A DNA stretch of 64,000 nt, from the NCBI RefSeq assembly GCF_003386195.1, contig NZ_QRDX01000007.1:124001-188000 (forward strand), written 5' to 3'. This document shows, piece after piece, positions 25,212-32,194 of the stretch. Both the position numbers and the translations under genes were made by a program. Below the pieces are notes generated by a model that saw nothing but the letters and a program-made list of their open reading frames with translations, was not told the origin of the DNA and made no database searches. Numbering within the stretch: position 1 is the first letter of the stretch; each line of letters opens with the position of its first letter. The DNA comes from Seonamhaeicola aphaedonensis (GTDB lineage Bacteria; Bacteroidota; Bacteroidia; Flavobacteriales; Flavobacteriaceae).

Positions 25212-25236
25212 TATATTTAGTTAGTCTAAAGACTAA
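25212..25236 (+). promoter_or_regulatory. Candidate promoter and 16-base palindrome before the ECF sigma gene
   Basis: TATATTTA (25212-25219) is one base from TAnnTTTG. Directly after it, TTAGTCT-AA-AGACTAA (25221-25236) is a perfect seven-base inverted repeat at the expected transcription start and only ten bases before the GTG start. It could be an operator or a hairpin controlling translation. Confidence 0.45.
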
Positions 25237-25245
25237 ATTTTGTTT

Positions 25246-25788
25246 GTGTTAAACGAAGAAGAACTTTTACAACAACTTAAATCTGAAATTCATAAAGAAC
25301 AAGCTTTTAGAGCTCTAATAACGCTTTACAAAGAACGCCTTTATTGGCATATACGTAATATTGTGAAGTCTCATGACGATGCAGACGATGTGTTACAGAA
25401 CACTTTCATTAAGATTTTTAAAAATATCAATAATTTTAAAGGCGATAGTAAATTGTATTCGTGGATGTACAGAATAGCAACAAATGAATCGATTACATTC
25501 ATTAACAAAAACGCCAAACGACTCCAAATAAGTACTGAACAGGCTCAAAAGTTGGCTGTAAATAATCTTGCTTCCGATGTTTATTTTGAAGGAAATGAAA
25601 TTCAATTAAAGCTGCAACAAGCTATTGCAACATTGCCAGATAAACAACAAATGGTTTTTAATATGAAATATTTTCAAGATTTAAAGTACAAAGAAATGGC
25701 AGATATTTTAAAAACTAGTGAAGGTGCCTTAAAGGCATCTTATCACATCGCAGTAAAAAAAATTGAAACCTATTTAACTCAAGATTAA
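25246..25788 (+). CDS. ECF-type RNA polymerase sigma factor
   Basis: This is an extracytoplasmic-function sigma factor of about 181 residues. Region 2 carries HIRNIVKSHDDADDVLQNTF and SWMYRIATNESI, and region 4 carries ALPDKQQMVFNMKYFQDLKY and the helix-turn-helix ADILKTSEGALKASYHIA. No ATG exists near the start; the candidates are TTG at 25240 and GTG at 25246, and I prefer GTG because relatives begin MLNEEEL. The gene is followed by a short one-helix membrane protein and a Spy-like periplasmic protein on the same strand, the usual layout of a sigma/anti-sigma/stress-sensor cassette. Confidence 0.92.
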   Translation: MLNEEELLQQLKSEIHKEQAFRALITLYKERLYWHIRNIVKSHDDADDVLQNTFIKIFKNINNFKGDSKLYSWMYRIATNESITFINKNAKRLQISTEQAQKLAVNNLASDVYFEGNEIQLKLQQAIATLPDKQQMVFNMKYFQDLKYKEMADILKTSEGALKASYHIAVKKIETYLTQD

Positions 25789-25821
25789 ACCTTTAAAACA
25801 TTTATTAGTCTTACAGATAAG

Positions 25822-26313
25822 ATGAAAAAGAATAAATTACATAATATAAAAAATAGCGGTTTTAAAGTGCCCAATGGGTATTTCAATAATATTGAAGACC
25901 AAATTACAAATAGGTTCAAATTAGAAGAACGCTCTAACACTACTGGCTTTAAAACTCCAGAGCATTATTTTGATGATCTAGAAGACACCATTTTAGATAA
26001 AATTTCTAGAGAAAATGAACCTAAAGTTATTAAATTATTTAACAAGAAAACTATTGTGTATGCATCCAGCATTGCAGCAGCAGTTTTATTACTAATTAGT
26101 TTGACACTATTTGATAGTAAGATTACGTTTGATGACTTAGATAATGAAACCGTTGAAAATTACCTCTTATATGAAAATATTGATTCTTATGAAATTGCTT
26201 CTTTTTTGGATGAAGAAGATTTAAAAGAAGAAAATTTTGTAGAGTTTAACATCGATGAAGATGCGGTTGAAGATTATATCTTTGATAATTTGGATGTAGA
26301 AGATTTATATTAA
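25822..26313 (+). CDS. Single-pass membrane protein, probable anti-sigma partner
   Basis: This 163-residue protein has one transmembrane helix (about 78-94) separating an N-terminal cytoplasmic part from a strongly acidic C-terminal part (many D and E, ending DNLDVEDLY). The N-terminal part has two copies of one motif: SGFKVPNGYFNNIEDQI (12-28) and TGFKTPEHYFDDLEDTI (41-57). No zinc-binding anti-sigma motif is present. Its position right after the ECF gene and its topology suggest an anti-sigma or accessory role. That is an inference from context, since I know no characterised homologue. Confidence 0.65.
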   Translation: MKKNKLHNIKNSGFKVPNGYFNNIEDQITNRFKLEERSNTTGFKTPEHYFDDLEDTILDKISRENEPKVIKLFNKKTIVYASSIAAAVLLLISLTLFDSKITFDDLDNETVENYLLYENIDSYEIASFLDEEDLKEENFVEFNIDEDAVEDYIFDNLDVEDLY

Positions 26314-26334
26314 CAGAAAAATTAAATTTAGAGT

Positions 26335-26772
26335 ATGAAGACATATTTACTCCCTTTATTAATATTCGTATTGTCATTAAACCTATCCGCTCAACAATCG
26401 GATAGAGAAAAAATTGAAACACTCAAAGTATCCTTTATTACTGAACAATTGGATTTAACCAAAGAAGAAGCCCAGAAGTTTTGGCCTATTTATAATGCGT
26501 TCGACAAAAAAAATCATACCATAAGACATCAAGAAATGAGAATTATAAGGAAAGAAATAAAAGATAACCTTAGCTCAATGACTGATGCAAAAGCAGAAGA
26601 ATTATTGAATAAACTAATCAGTATAGAATCTCGTTTACACAAAAATAGATTAGAGTTTGCTACTAAGATTAAAACTATTTTATCTCCTAAAAAGGTCATT
26701 AAACTAAAGGTTGCTGAAGAAGATTTTAAAAGAAAAATGTTCAACCAGTTTAAAAACCGAAGAGGTGGCTAA
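26335..26772 (+). CDS. Spy/CpxP-like periplasmic protein
   Basis: This 145-residue protein has a cleavable signal peptide (MKTYLLPLLIFVLSLNLSAQ) and an all-helical mature part rich in K and E. LDLTKEEAQKFWPIYNAFD and SIESRLHKNRLEFATKIKTI are reminiscent of the Spy/CpxP LTxxQ-type helical family, which includes periplasmic chaperones and metal-stress sensors. It closes the sigma cassette, 22 bases after the membrane protein, and is followed by a terminator. A sensor or chaperone role under envelope stress is likely but not proven. Confidence 0.7.
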   Translation: MKTYLLPLLIFVLSLNLSAQQSDREKIETLKVSFITEQLDLTKEEAQKFWPIYNAFDKKNHTIRHQEMRIIRKEIKDNLSSMTDAKAEELLNKLISIESRLHKNRLEFATKIKTILSPKKVIKLKVAEEDFKRKMFNQFKNRRGG

Positions 26773-26794
26773 TGAAGAAATGACTCTAAAAGAT

Positions 26795-26826
26795 AAAGAG
26801 AAGCTAATAGCTTCTCTTTTTTTATT
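26795..26826 (+). terminator. Terminator of the sigma cassette
   Basis: Eleven-base perfect arms AAAGAGAAGCT/AGCTTCTCTTT with a three-base loop and a T run. Confidence 0.92.
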
Positions 26827-26886
26827 CTCCTGCTCCATATCAATTACAAAGCTTCCTAAAAAAATAATAATCTAACCAACAAAAGA

Positions 26887-27514
26887 TTAAGATTCTTTCC
26901 TCAAAATATCTATATGTCTGTGTAAACGTTCTACATCAACTGGAAGTGTTCCATTATAAACACCGCGAATATGTCCCTCTTTATCAACCAAAATAAAATT
27001 TTCTGTATGAATAAAACTGCTCTTATCTTGAGTTTTCACAAAGTCTTCATCAGTAAAGTAACCAGTTCTGGCTATATCATATAAAGCCTCTTTATCTCCT
27101 GTTACTAAATGCCATTTTTAACATCTACATTATTATTTTGAGCATACTCCCATAATAATGGCACCGAATCACGCCATGGCATTACTGTAAGAGACAACAG
27201 GATAATATCACTGTCCTTTTTGTATGTTTCTTGAATTTTACTCATGTTTTTAGTAAGCTTTGAACAAATACCTGGGCAACTAGTAAAAAAGAAATCAGCT
27301 ATATAGATTTTCCCTTCAAAAATTTTATTGGTTACTAGTTCGTTATTTTGATTAACAAACTTGAAATCAGGAATTTTATGAATAGCTTTATCCCAATTTG
27401 GAGTAAAATCTGCAGAATTAAAATAGGGTAATCTAGATACTTGCTTTGGTTTTTAATCTCCTTTTTACAAGAATAAAGGAATAAAATATATAATAGTATT
27501 ACAGTGTGTATCAT
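26887..27514 (-). pseudogene. SCO1/SenC-family lipoprotein gene, two frameshifts
   Basis: The minus strand encodes an SCO-family copper chaperone broken by two one-base deletions. The first segment starts at ATG 27514 and has lipobox LYSC. The second holds LPYFNSADFTPNWDK and the redox/copper motif FTSCPGICSK. The third has WHLVTGDKEALYDIARTGYF and the copper-ligand histidine in SFIHTENF, ending at TAA 26887-26889. Adding one A at each of the five-base runs 27450-27454 and 27115-27119 restores one frame of exactly 210 codons. SCO proteins deliver copper to the CuA site of cytochrome oxidase. The lesions may be homopolymer errors rather than true decay. Confidence 0.85.
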
Positions 27515-27611
27515 TATTCTGTGTTTGAGTGGTATCCTCTCCACTTGAACAAGCATTGAAAATCAATAATAATAAGACTGGTAATAGTAATAAGTTTTTT
27601 GGTAATTCCAT
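27465..27611 (-). pseudogene. Truncated lipoprotein leader fused out of frame to the SCO gene
   Basis: A 48-residue frame begins MELPKNLLLLPVLLLLIFNA and has a lipobox (FNACSSGED) and TTQTQNN. After that it runs into the SCO start in another frame and soon stops. It looks like the first 30 residues of a separate lipoprotein whose body was deleted, leaving its leader overlapping the SCO gene. In relatives I recall another lipoprotein (YHYH type) upstream of SCO, but the remnant is too short to identify. Confidence 0.45.
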
Positions 27612-27692
27612 ATCTTAAGTTTTTATTTAAGACTGAACAACTCAAAAAAGGTTTAAACTAGTTATACCAATCATTTTTATAACATAAAGCAT

Positions 27693-27700
27693 TACCTTTG
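27693..27700 (+). promoter_or_regulatory. Candidate -7 element of the rRNA methylase gene
   Basis: TACCTTTG matches TAnnTTTG and lies 18 bases upstream of the ATG at 27719, which argues against an upstream TTG start at 27698. Confidence 0.5.
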
Positions 27701-27718
27701 CTGTCTTATTTTAATAAA

Positions 27719-28930
27719 ATGCGCTTACACAGAAATTTATGCTTTGCGGTTATTGATGGATTGACCGATATTTTTAACGAAGGACAATATGCTGACAAGG
27801 TTATTCAACAGCTTTTAAAAAGAGACAAACGCTGGGGAAGTAGAGACAGAGCTTTTGTAGCCGAAACCACTTATGATATTGTACGATGGAAACGTTTATA
27901 CGCCGAAATTGCAGAAGTAAAAGAACCTTTTAACAGAGATAATCTATGGCGTATGTTTGCTGTTTGGGCTACTTTAAAAGGAATTAGATTACCAGATTGG
28001 AAGTATTTTGAAAACACACCTACCAGAAAAATAAAAGGACGATTTGATGAACTTTCTAAAATCAGAAAGTTTAGAGAATCTATCCCTGACTGGATTGACG
28101 CTATTGGTATTGAGGAATTAGGTGAAAAAAAATGGACACTGGAAATTGCTGCTCAAAACCAACAAGCCGATGTTATCTTGAGGGTGAATACATTGAAGAC
28201 CACCAAAGAAAACTTACAAAACATTCTATTCGATCAAAACATTGAAACCGAATTTATTAAAGGTTATCCCTCAGCACTGAAACTAAAAGAACGCTCCAAT
28301 GTTTTTGTAACCGATGCTTTTAAAAATGGGATGTTTGAAGTACAAGATGCCTCATCTCAATTAGTGGCAGACATCCTTGATGTTAAACCTGGTATGAAGG
28401 TAGTAGACACTTGCGCCGGTGCTGGAGGAAAAACATTGCACATTGCTTCTTTAATGGAAAACAAGGGACAAATTGTGGCCATGGATATTTACGAAAGTAA
28501 ACTTAAAAAGCTTAAAGTTAGAGCGCGACGTAACGGGGTTCACAACATAGATTTAAAAGTCATCGATTCTACTAAGCCTATCAAAAAGCTTTATAATAAA
28601 GCAGATCGTGTTTTAATTGATGCCCCTTGTTCTGGTTTAGGCGTTTTAAGAAGAAACCCTGATGCCAAATGGAAATTAGAACCAGAATTTTTAGACCAAA
28701 TAAGAGGTGTTCAAAAAGACATTTTTCAACAATACTCTAAAATGGTGAAATCTGGTGGTAAATTGGTGTATGCCACTTGTTCTGTGTTACCTTCGGAAAA
28801 CGAAAATCAAGTTAAGACTTTTTTAACATCAGAATCAGGAAAAGAATTTAACTTTGTGAAAGACAGAAAGGTACTTGCTCATGAATCTGGATATGATGGT
28901 TTTTATATGGCACTTTTAGAGAAAAAATAA
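27719..28930 (+). CDS. RsmB/NOP-family RNA m5C methyltransferase
   Basis: This 403-residue SAM-dependent methyltransferase begins at MRLHRNLCFAVIDGL. An N-terminal NusB/RsmB-like helical part precedes the Rossmann domain, which has the SAM motif VVDTCAGAGGKTLHIASLM near residue 230. Two catalytic cysteines are seen: DAPCSGLGVLRR (motif IV) and YATCSVLPSENE (motif VI). These enzymes make 5-methylcytosine in rRNA (RsmB type) or tRNA; the target cannot be fixed here. The next gene, a secreted nuclease, begins three bases after the stop but is probably unrelated in function. Confidence 0.92.
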   Translation: MRLHRNLCFAVIDGLTDIFNEGQYADKVIQQLLKRDKRWGSRDRAFVAETTYDIVRWKRLYAEIAEVKEPFNRDNLWRMFAVWATLKGIRLPDWKYFENTPTRKIKGRFDELSKIRKFRESIPDWIDAIGIEELGEKKWTLEIAAQNQQADVILRVNTLKTTKENLQNILFDQNIETEFIKGYPSALKLKERSNVFVTDAFKNGMFEVQDASSQLVADILDVKPGMKVVDTCAGAGGKTLHIASLMENKGQIVAMDIYESKLKKLKVRARRNGVHNIDLKVIDSTKPIKKLYNKADRVLIDAPCSGLGVLRRNPDAKWKLEPEFLDQIRGVQKDIFQQYSKMVKSGGKLVYATCSVLPSENENQVKTFLTSESGKEFNFVKDRKVLAHESGYDGFYMALLEKK

Positions 28931-28933
28931 TTT

Positions 28934-30043
28934 ATGAAGTATTTTTACTTTTTATTTTTCTTAAATTTTTCTATGGGATTTTCTCAAATCCCTAGTGGTT
29001 ATTATGATTCTGCCACTGGTACTGGGACTACTTTAAAAACACAATTATTTAATATTATAAATAATAACACAAATAGTATGTCTACAGCTAACTATGGTGA
29101 TTTATGGACACTCTACAATCAGTCTGCCTTTAAGGACAATTATTATGATAATGATCAAACAATCATAGATCTATACACAGAAATTCCCTCTGGCTCAGAC
29201 ATCTATAGTTTCACACCTATAACTAACCAATGTGGTAATTATAGTAACGAAGGTGATTGCTATAATAGAGAACATGTAATTCCAAGCTCTTATTTTGGCG
29301 GAAAAGATTCATACCCTATGTACTCTGATGCTCATTTTGTATTTCCATCTGACGGATATACAAACGGACAACATGGTAGTTTTCCTTATGGTGTAGTTAA
29401 CAGTGCAACATTTACCTCTTCTAATGGTACTCAAAAAGGAAACAATTTAAATTCAGGGTATTCTGTTGGTTATACAGGAACCGTGTTTGAACCTATTGAT
29501 GAGTTTAAGGGTGATGTGGCTAGAGCATATTTTTATTTTATTACTTGTTATGAAGACCAATTGTCAACATTTTACAGTAACTTTTCGGCTAGTGATGTGA
29601 GTCCTATGTTTGATGGATTATCCTATCCCGGTCTTAGTTCCACATTCCTAAATATTTTACTAACTTGGAATACTTTAGACCCTGTTAGTACTTACGAACA
29701 AAATAAAAATAATGATATTTATGTATTTCAAGGTAATAGAAACCCCTTTATAGACAATAATAATTATGTAAACGAAATCTGGGGCACTCCATTAAGTATA
29801 GAATCTTTCTCAAAATTAGAACTTACTATATACCCCAATCCGCTAAATGGAAACCACTTGAATATTGGTACTAAAAAAGCTTTAGAAGTTGAGATCTTTA
29901 ATGTATTAGGAAAGTCTATCTTAAAGCAATCTATTTCTCCAAAGTTCAACCGAGTAAATGTTGAAGATTTAAGTAATGGCATTTATTTGGTGCGATTATC
30001 AAATGAATTTGAAACTATTACTAAGAAGTTAATTAAGAGGTAA
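28934..30043 (+). CDS. Secreted endonuclease I with T9SS tail
   Basis: This 369-residue protein has a signal peptide (MKYFYFLFFLNFSMGFSQ), an endonuclease I (EndA/NucM) domain at about 20-285, and a type IX sorting domain starting at LTIYPNPLNGN near residue 296 and ending TKKLIKR. The His-Me finger core is NREHVIPSSYFG (N111, H114). Other family features are SDAHFVFPSDGYTNG and EPIDEFKGDVARAYFYF. Enzymes of this group degrade extracellular DNA or RNA for phosphate and nucleoside uptake. It is secreted through the Por system. Confidence 0.93.
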   Translation: MKYFYFLFFLNFSMGFSQIPSGYYDSATGTGTTLKTQLFNIINNNTNSMSTANYGDLWTLYNQSAFKDNYYDNDQTIIDLYTEIPSGSDIYSFTPITNQCGNYSNEGDCYNREHVIPSSYFGGKDSYPMYSDAHFVFPSDGYTNGQHGSFPYGVVNSATFTSSNGTQKGNNLNSGYSVGYTGTVFEPIDEFKGDVARAYFYFITCYEDQLSTFYSNFSASDVSPMFDGLSYPGLSSTFLNILLTWNTLDPVSTYEQNKNNDIYVFQGNRNPFIDNNNYVNEIWGTPLSIESFSKLELTIYPNPLNGNHLNIGTKKALEVEIFNVLGKSILKQSISPKFNRVNVEDLSNGIYLVRLSNEFETITKKLIKR

Positions 30044-30062
30044 TTCTTTCTTATTTTTATGC

Positions 30063-30923
30063 ATGCTCAATCATGCGTTTACAAAACATCTTGAAGATAT
30101 ACTTTCTGAAAAAGTGGAAACCGTAAAACCTGTCTCTGGAGGGGATATTTCTAAAGCATACAGAATTGCCACATCCTATTCAAATTATTTTTTAAAGCTG
30201 AACGGAGCAGACAAGTTTAATATGTTTAAAACTGAAGCTTACGGTTTAGAACTGATTGCTAAAACCAATACTGTAAAAACTCCCAGAGTTTTAGCTTTTG
30301 ATGTCTTTGAAAATTCGGCTTTTTTATTGATGGATTTTATAGATTCTAAATCAGCCTTACCAAAAGACTTTATAACATTAGGAGAACAATTGGGGGCTCT
30401 TCACCAAAACACTTCTAAATGTTTTGGTTTAGATAAAAACAACTACATTGGAAGCCTAAACCAATCCAATAATAAACATTTGAATTGGGATGATTTTTTT
30501 ATTGAAGAACGTTTATTACCTCAACTAATACTAGCAAATAGTAAAGGACTATTAAATTCAAAAGAAACCCCATCAATAAACACAATGAAAGGGGCTTTAA
30601 AACCTCTATTTGAAAATATCCAACCGTCACTTTTACATGGCGACTTATGGAGTGGTAACTACCTTATTGGTTTAGATGGCACACCTTATCTTATAGATCT
30701 AGCCATTTATTACGGACATAACGAAGTTGATATAGCCATGACCAAACTTTTTGGTGGGTTCTCCAATGATTTTTACAAGGCTTACTACAATATTTTACCA
30801 CCAGATACCCCCACAAATCAAAGAATAGATATTTATCAATTGTATTATTTGTTGGTACATTTGAATTTGTTTGGGAGGAGTTATTATGGTTCTGTGATTT
30901 CTGTTTTAAAGAAACACTTTTAA
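30063..30923 (+). CDS. Fructosamine kinase family protein
   Basis: This 286-residue protein has a protein-kinase-like fold of the fructosamine/ketosamine-3-kinase family. Motifs are PVSGGDISKAYRI at the start, the hinge LLMDFI, the catalytic loop LLHGDLWSGNYLI (Asp in HGD) and the metal site YLIDLAIYYGHNEVDIAM, where the family usually has DPA and here LIDLA. It may repair glycated proteins by phosphorylating ketosamines. It starts 19 bases after the nuclease gene. A palindromic repeat follows the stop. Confidence 0.9.
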   Translation: MLNHAFTKHLEDILSEKVETVKPVSGGDISKAYRIATSYSNYFLKLNGADKFNMFKTEAYGLELIAKTNTVKTPRVLAFDVFENSAFLLMDFIDSKSALPKDFITLGEQLGALHQNTSKCFGLDKNNYIGSLNQSNNKHLNWDDFFIEERLLPQLILANSKGLLNSKETPSINTMKGALKPLFENIQPSLLHGDLWSGNYLIGLDGTPYLIDLAIYYGHNEVDIAMTKLFGGFSNDFYKAYYNILPPDTPTNQRIDIYQLYYLLVHLNLFGRSYYGSVISVLKKHF

Positions 30924-30930
30924 CATTCCT

Positions 30931-30998
30931 GTCATTCCTGCGGAGGCAGGAATCCACAACATTTAACCAAATGGATTTCTCATCAAGTGCGAAATGAC
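30931..30998. repeat. Dispersed palindromic repeat, copy 2
   Basis: The element is bounded by GTCATT and AATGAC (30931-30936 and 30993-30998) and holds the hairpin ATTCCTGC-GGAG-GCAGGAAT (30934-30953). This is the widespread flavobacterial motif GTCATTCCTGCGGAGGCAGG. The rest of the spacer to 31112 shows nothing else. Confidence 0.75.
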
Positions 30999-31112
30999 AA
31001 AAGGCTTGATTTTGTAGAAATTTTCAACTAATATTGTTGTTACTGCTAACTAAGGGCAAGTATTGTATTTAATAAAAAAATTATTCATTTAAACTAAAAT
31101 CAAAGACATCAA

Positions 31113-31983
31113 ATGGGAAAAAAACTAACGGTATACATGATAGACGGAACAGCATATGGCCCTAGATTAAGTGAGATTGGAAATTGGGTTGGTAAAGCTA
31201 TCTATTCACCTAGAGCATCTGTTAATAAAATTATGAATCGAGCAGAATTTGATAACCCCGGTATCTATTGCCTAAAAGGCGACCCCACAGACGACGCTTT
31301 TGATGAAAAAATCTATATAGGAGAAGCAGAAAATATTAGGTCTCGTTTAAAACAACATTTGAGTGACCCCAACAAAGATTTTAAAGAGCTAATTTTTTTC
31401 GTGAGTAAAGATGAGTTACTAACAAAAACCCAAATTAGATACTTAGAATCAAGATTAGTACAGCTTGCTCTTGCCGCAAAAACAGCTCAAATTGATAATG
31501 GCAACTCACCGAGTTTGCCTACTCTTCATGAAGCAGACATATCTGATATGGAATACTTCCTTGAACAAATAAAGTTAATACTGCCTGTAATGGGTTTTAA
31601 ATTCCTTATCTCCTCAACTGTTGACCAAAATCAAGTAGAAACAAAAGAAGAAAGTAAGGTTCATGAATCGTACTTTATAAAAACTAGAACTTTTAAGGCT
31701 ATCATGACTGAGACTGACCAAGGCTATATAGTAGCTAAAGGAAGTGAGGCAAAAAAGAACCTTTCAAACTCATGCACAGAAACATATAGAAACATGAGAA
31801 GAAAGTTAGTTGAAACAAGAATTATGGTAGAAAATGGTGATAAACTTATTTTTGGATACAGTTTTTAATAGCCCAAGCGCAGCATCAAATATGGTACTTG
31901 GACGGAACTCAAATGGTTTTACAGAATGGGTAAACAAAAAAGGACTAACATTTAAGGAGGTTCAGGAAAAAATAAACAACTAA
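31113..31983 (+). pseudogene. GIY-YIG nuclease with DUF4357, C-terminal frameshift
   Basis: The readable frame (31113-31868, 251 residues) holds a GIY-YIG domain: PGIYCL at 49-54, KIYIGEAENIRSRLKQHL at 66-83 with R76 and R78, and a central linker. It then enters a DUF4357-like region (AIMTETDQGYIVAKGSEAK). It stops early at TAA 31866, but another frame continues at once with DTVFNSPSAASNMVLGR and NSNGFTEWVNKKGLTFKEV to a stop at 31981-31983, which is the expected end of DUF4357. Removing one T from the run at 31849-31853 joins them into 289 residues. The nuclease domain itself is whole. Its role is unknown; such proteins are often found as stand-alone accessory genes. Confidence 0.8.
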
Positions 31984-32155
31984 TTACAACAATAAGCCTT
32001 GTGATTTTTGGGCATTTCATCTTTTCTAAACAATGAAAAGGCAAAAGAAAGTCCCAAATAATTCCCCTTAAATCAAAACCTACCTTTGTTAAAAACCCTG
32101 TTAACATCACCCTGTCCTTTAAATAAAAAATAGATATTGAATCGTTAAAAAAGTG

Positions 32156-32163
32156 TATTTTTG
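32156..32163 (+). promoter_or_regulatory. Candidate -7 element of purL
   Basis: TATTTTTG matches TAnnTTTG and lies 31 bases upstream of the chosen start at 32195. A start at 32153 would fall before it. Confidence 0.5.
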
Positions 32164-32194
32164 CATTTTCATTTTTCATATAAAAATCATAATA

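Larger units (their letters stand above)
24943..25245. other. Intergenic region before the sigma-factor gene
   Basis: About 300 bases without a gene. It holds the terminator at 24975-25012, two TATCGAT/CATCGAT motifs about 20 bases apart near 25110-25137 whose meaning I cannot tell, and the promoter and palindrome at 25212-25236. Nothing else is seen. Confidence 0.7.

Noticed and set aside
27335-27556. A 73-codon minus-strand frame with a lipobox-like segment.
   Set aside because: It is the N-terminal part of the frameshifted SCO gene read onward in the wrong frame, preceded by the remnant leader.
30691-30957. A minus-strand frame starting MDSCLRRNDRN.
   Set aside because: This start is the translation of the palindromic repeat at 30931-30998, a known kind of false gene; the rest is the shadow of the fructosamine kinase gene.
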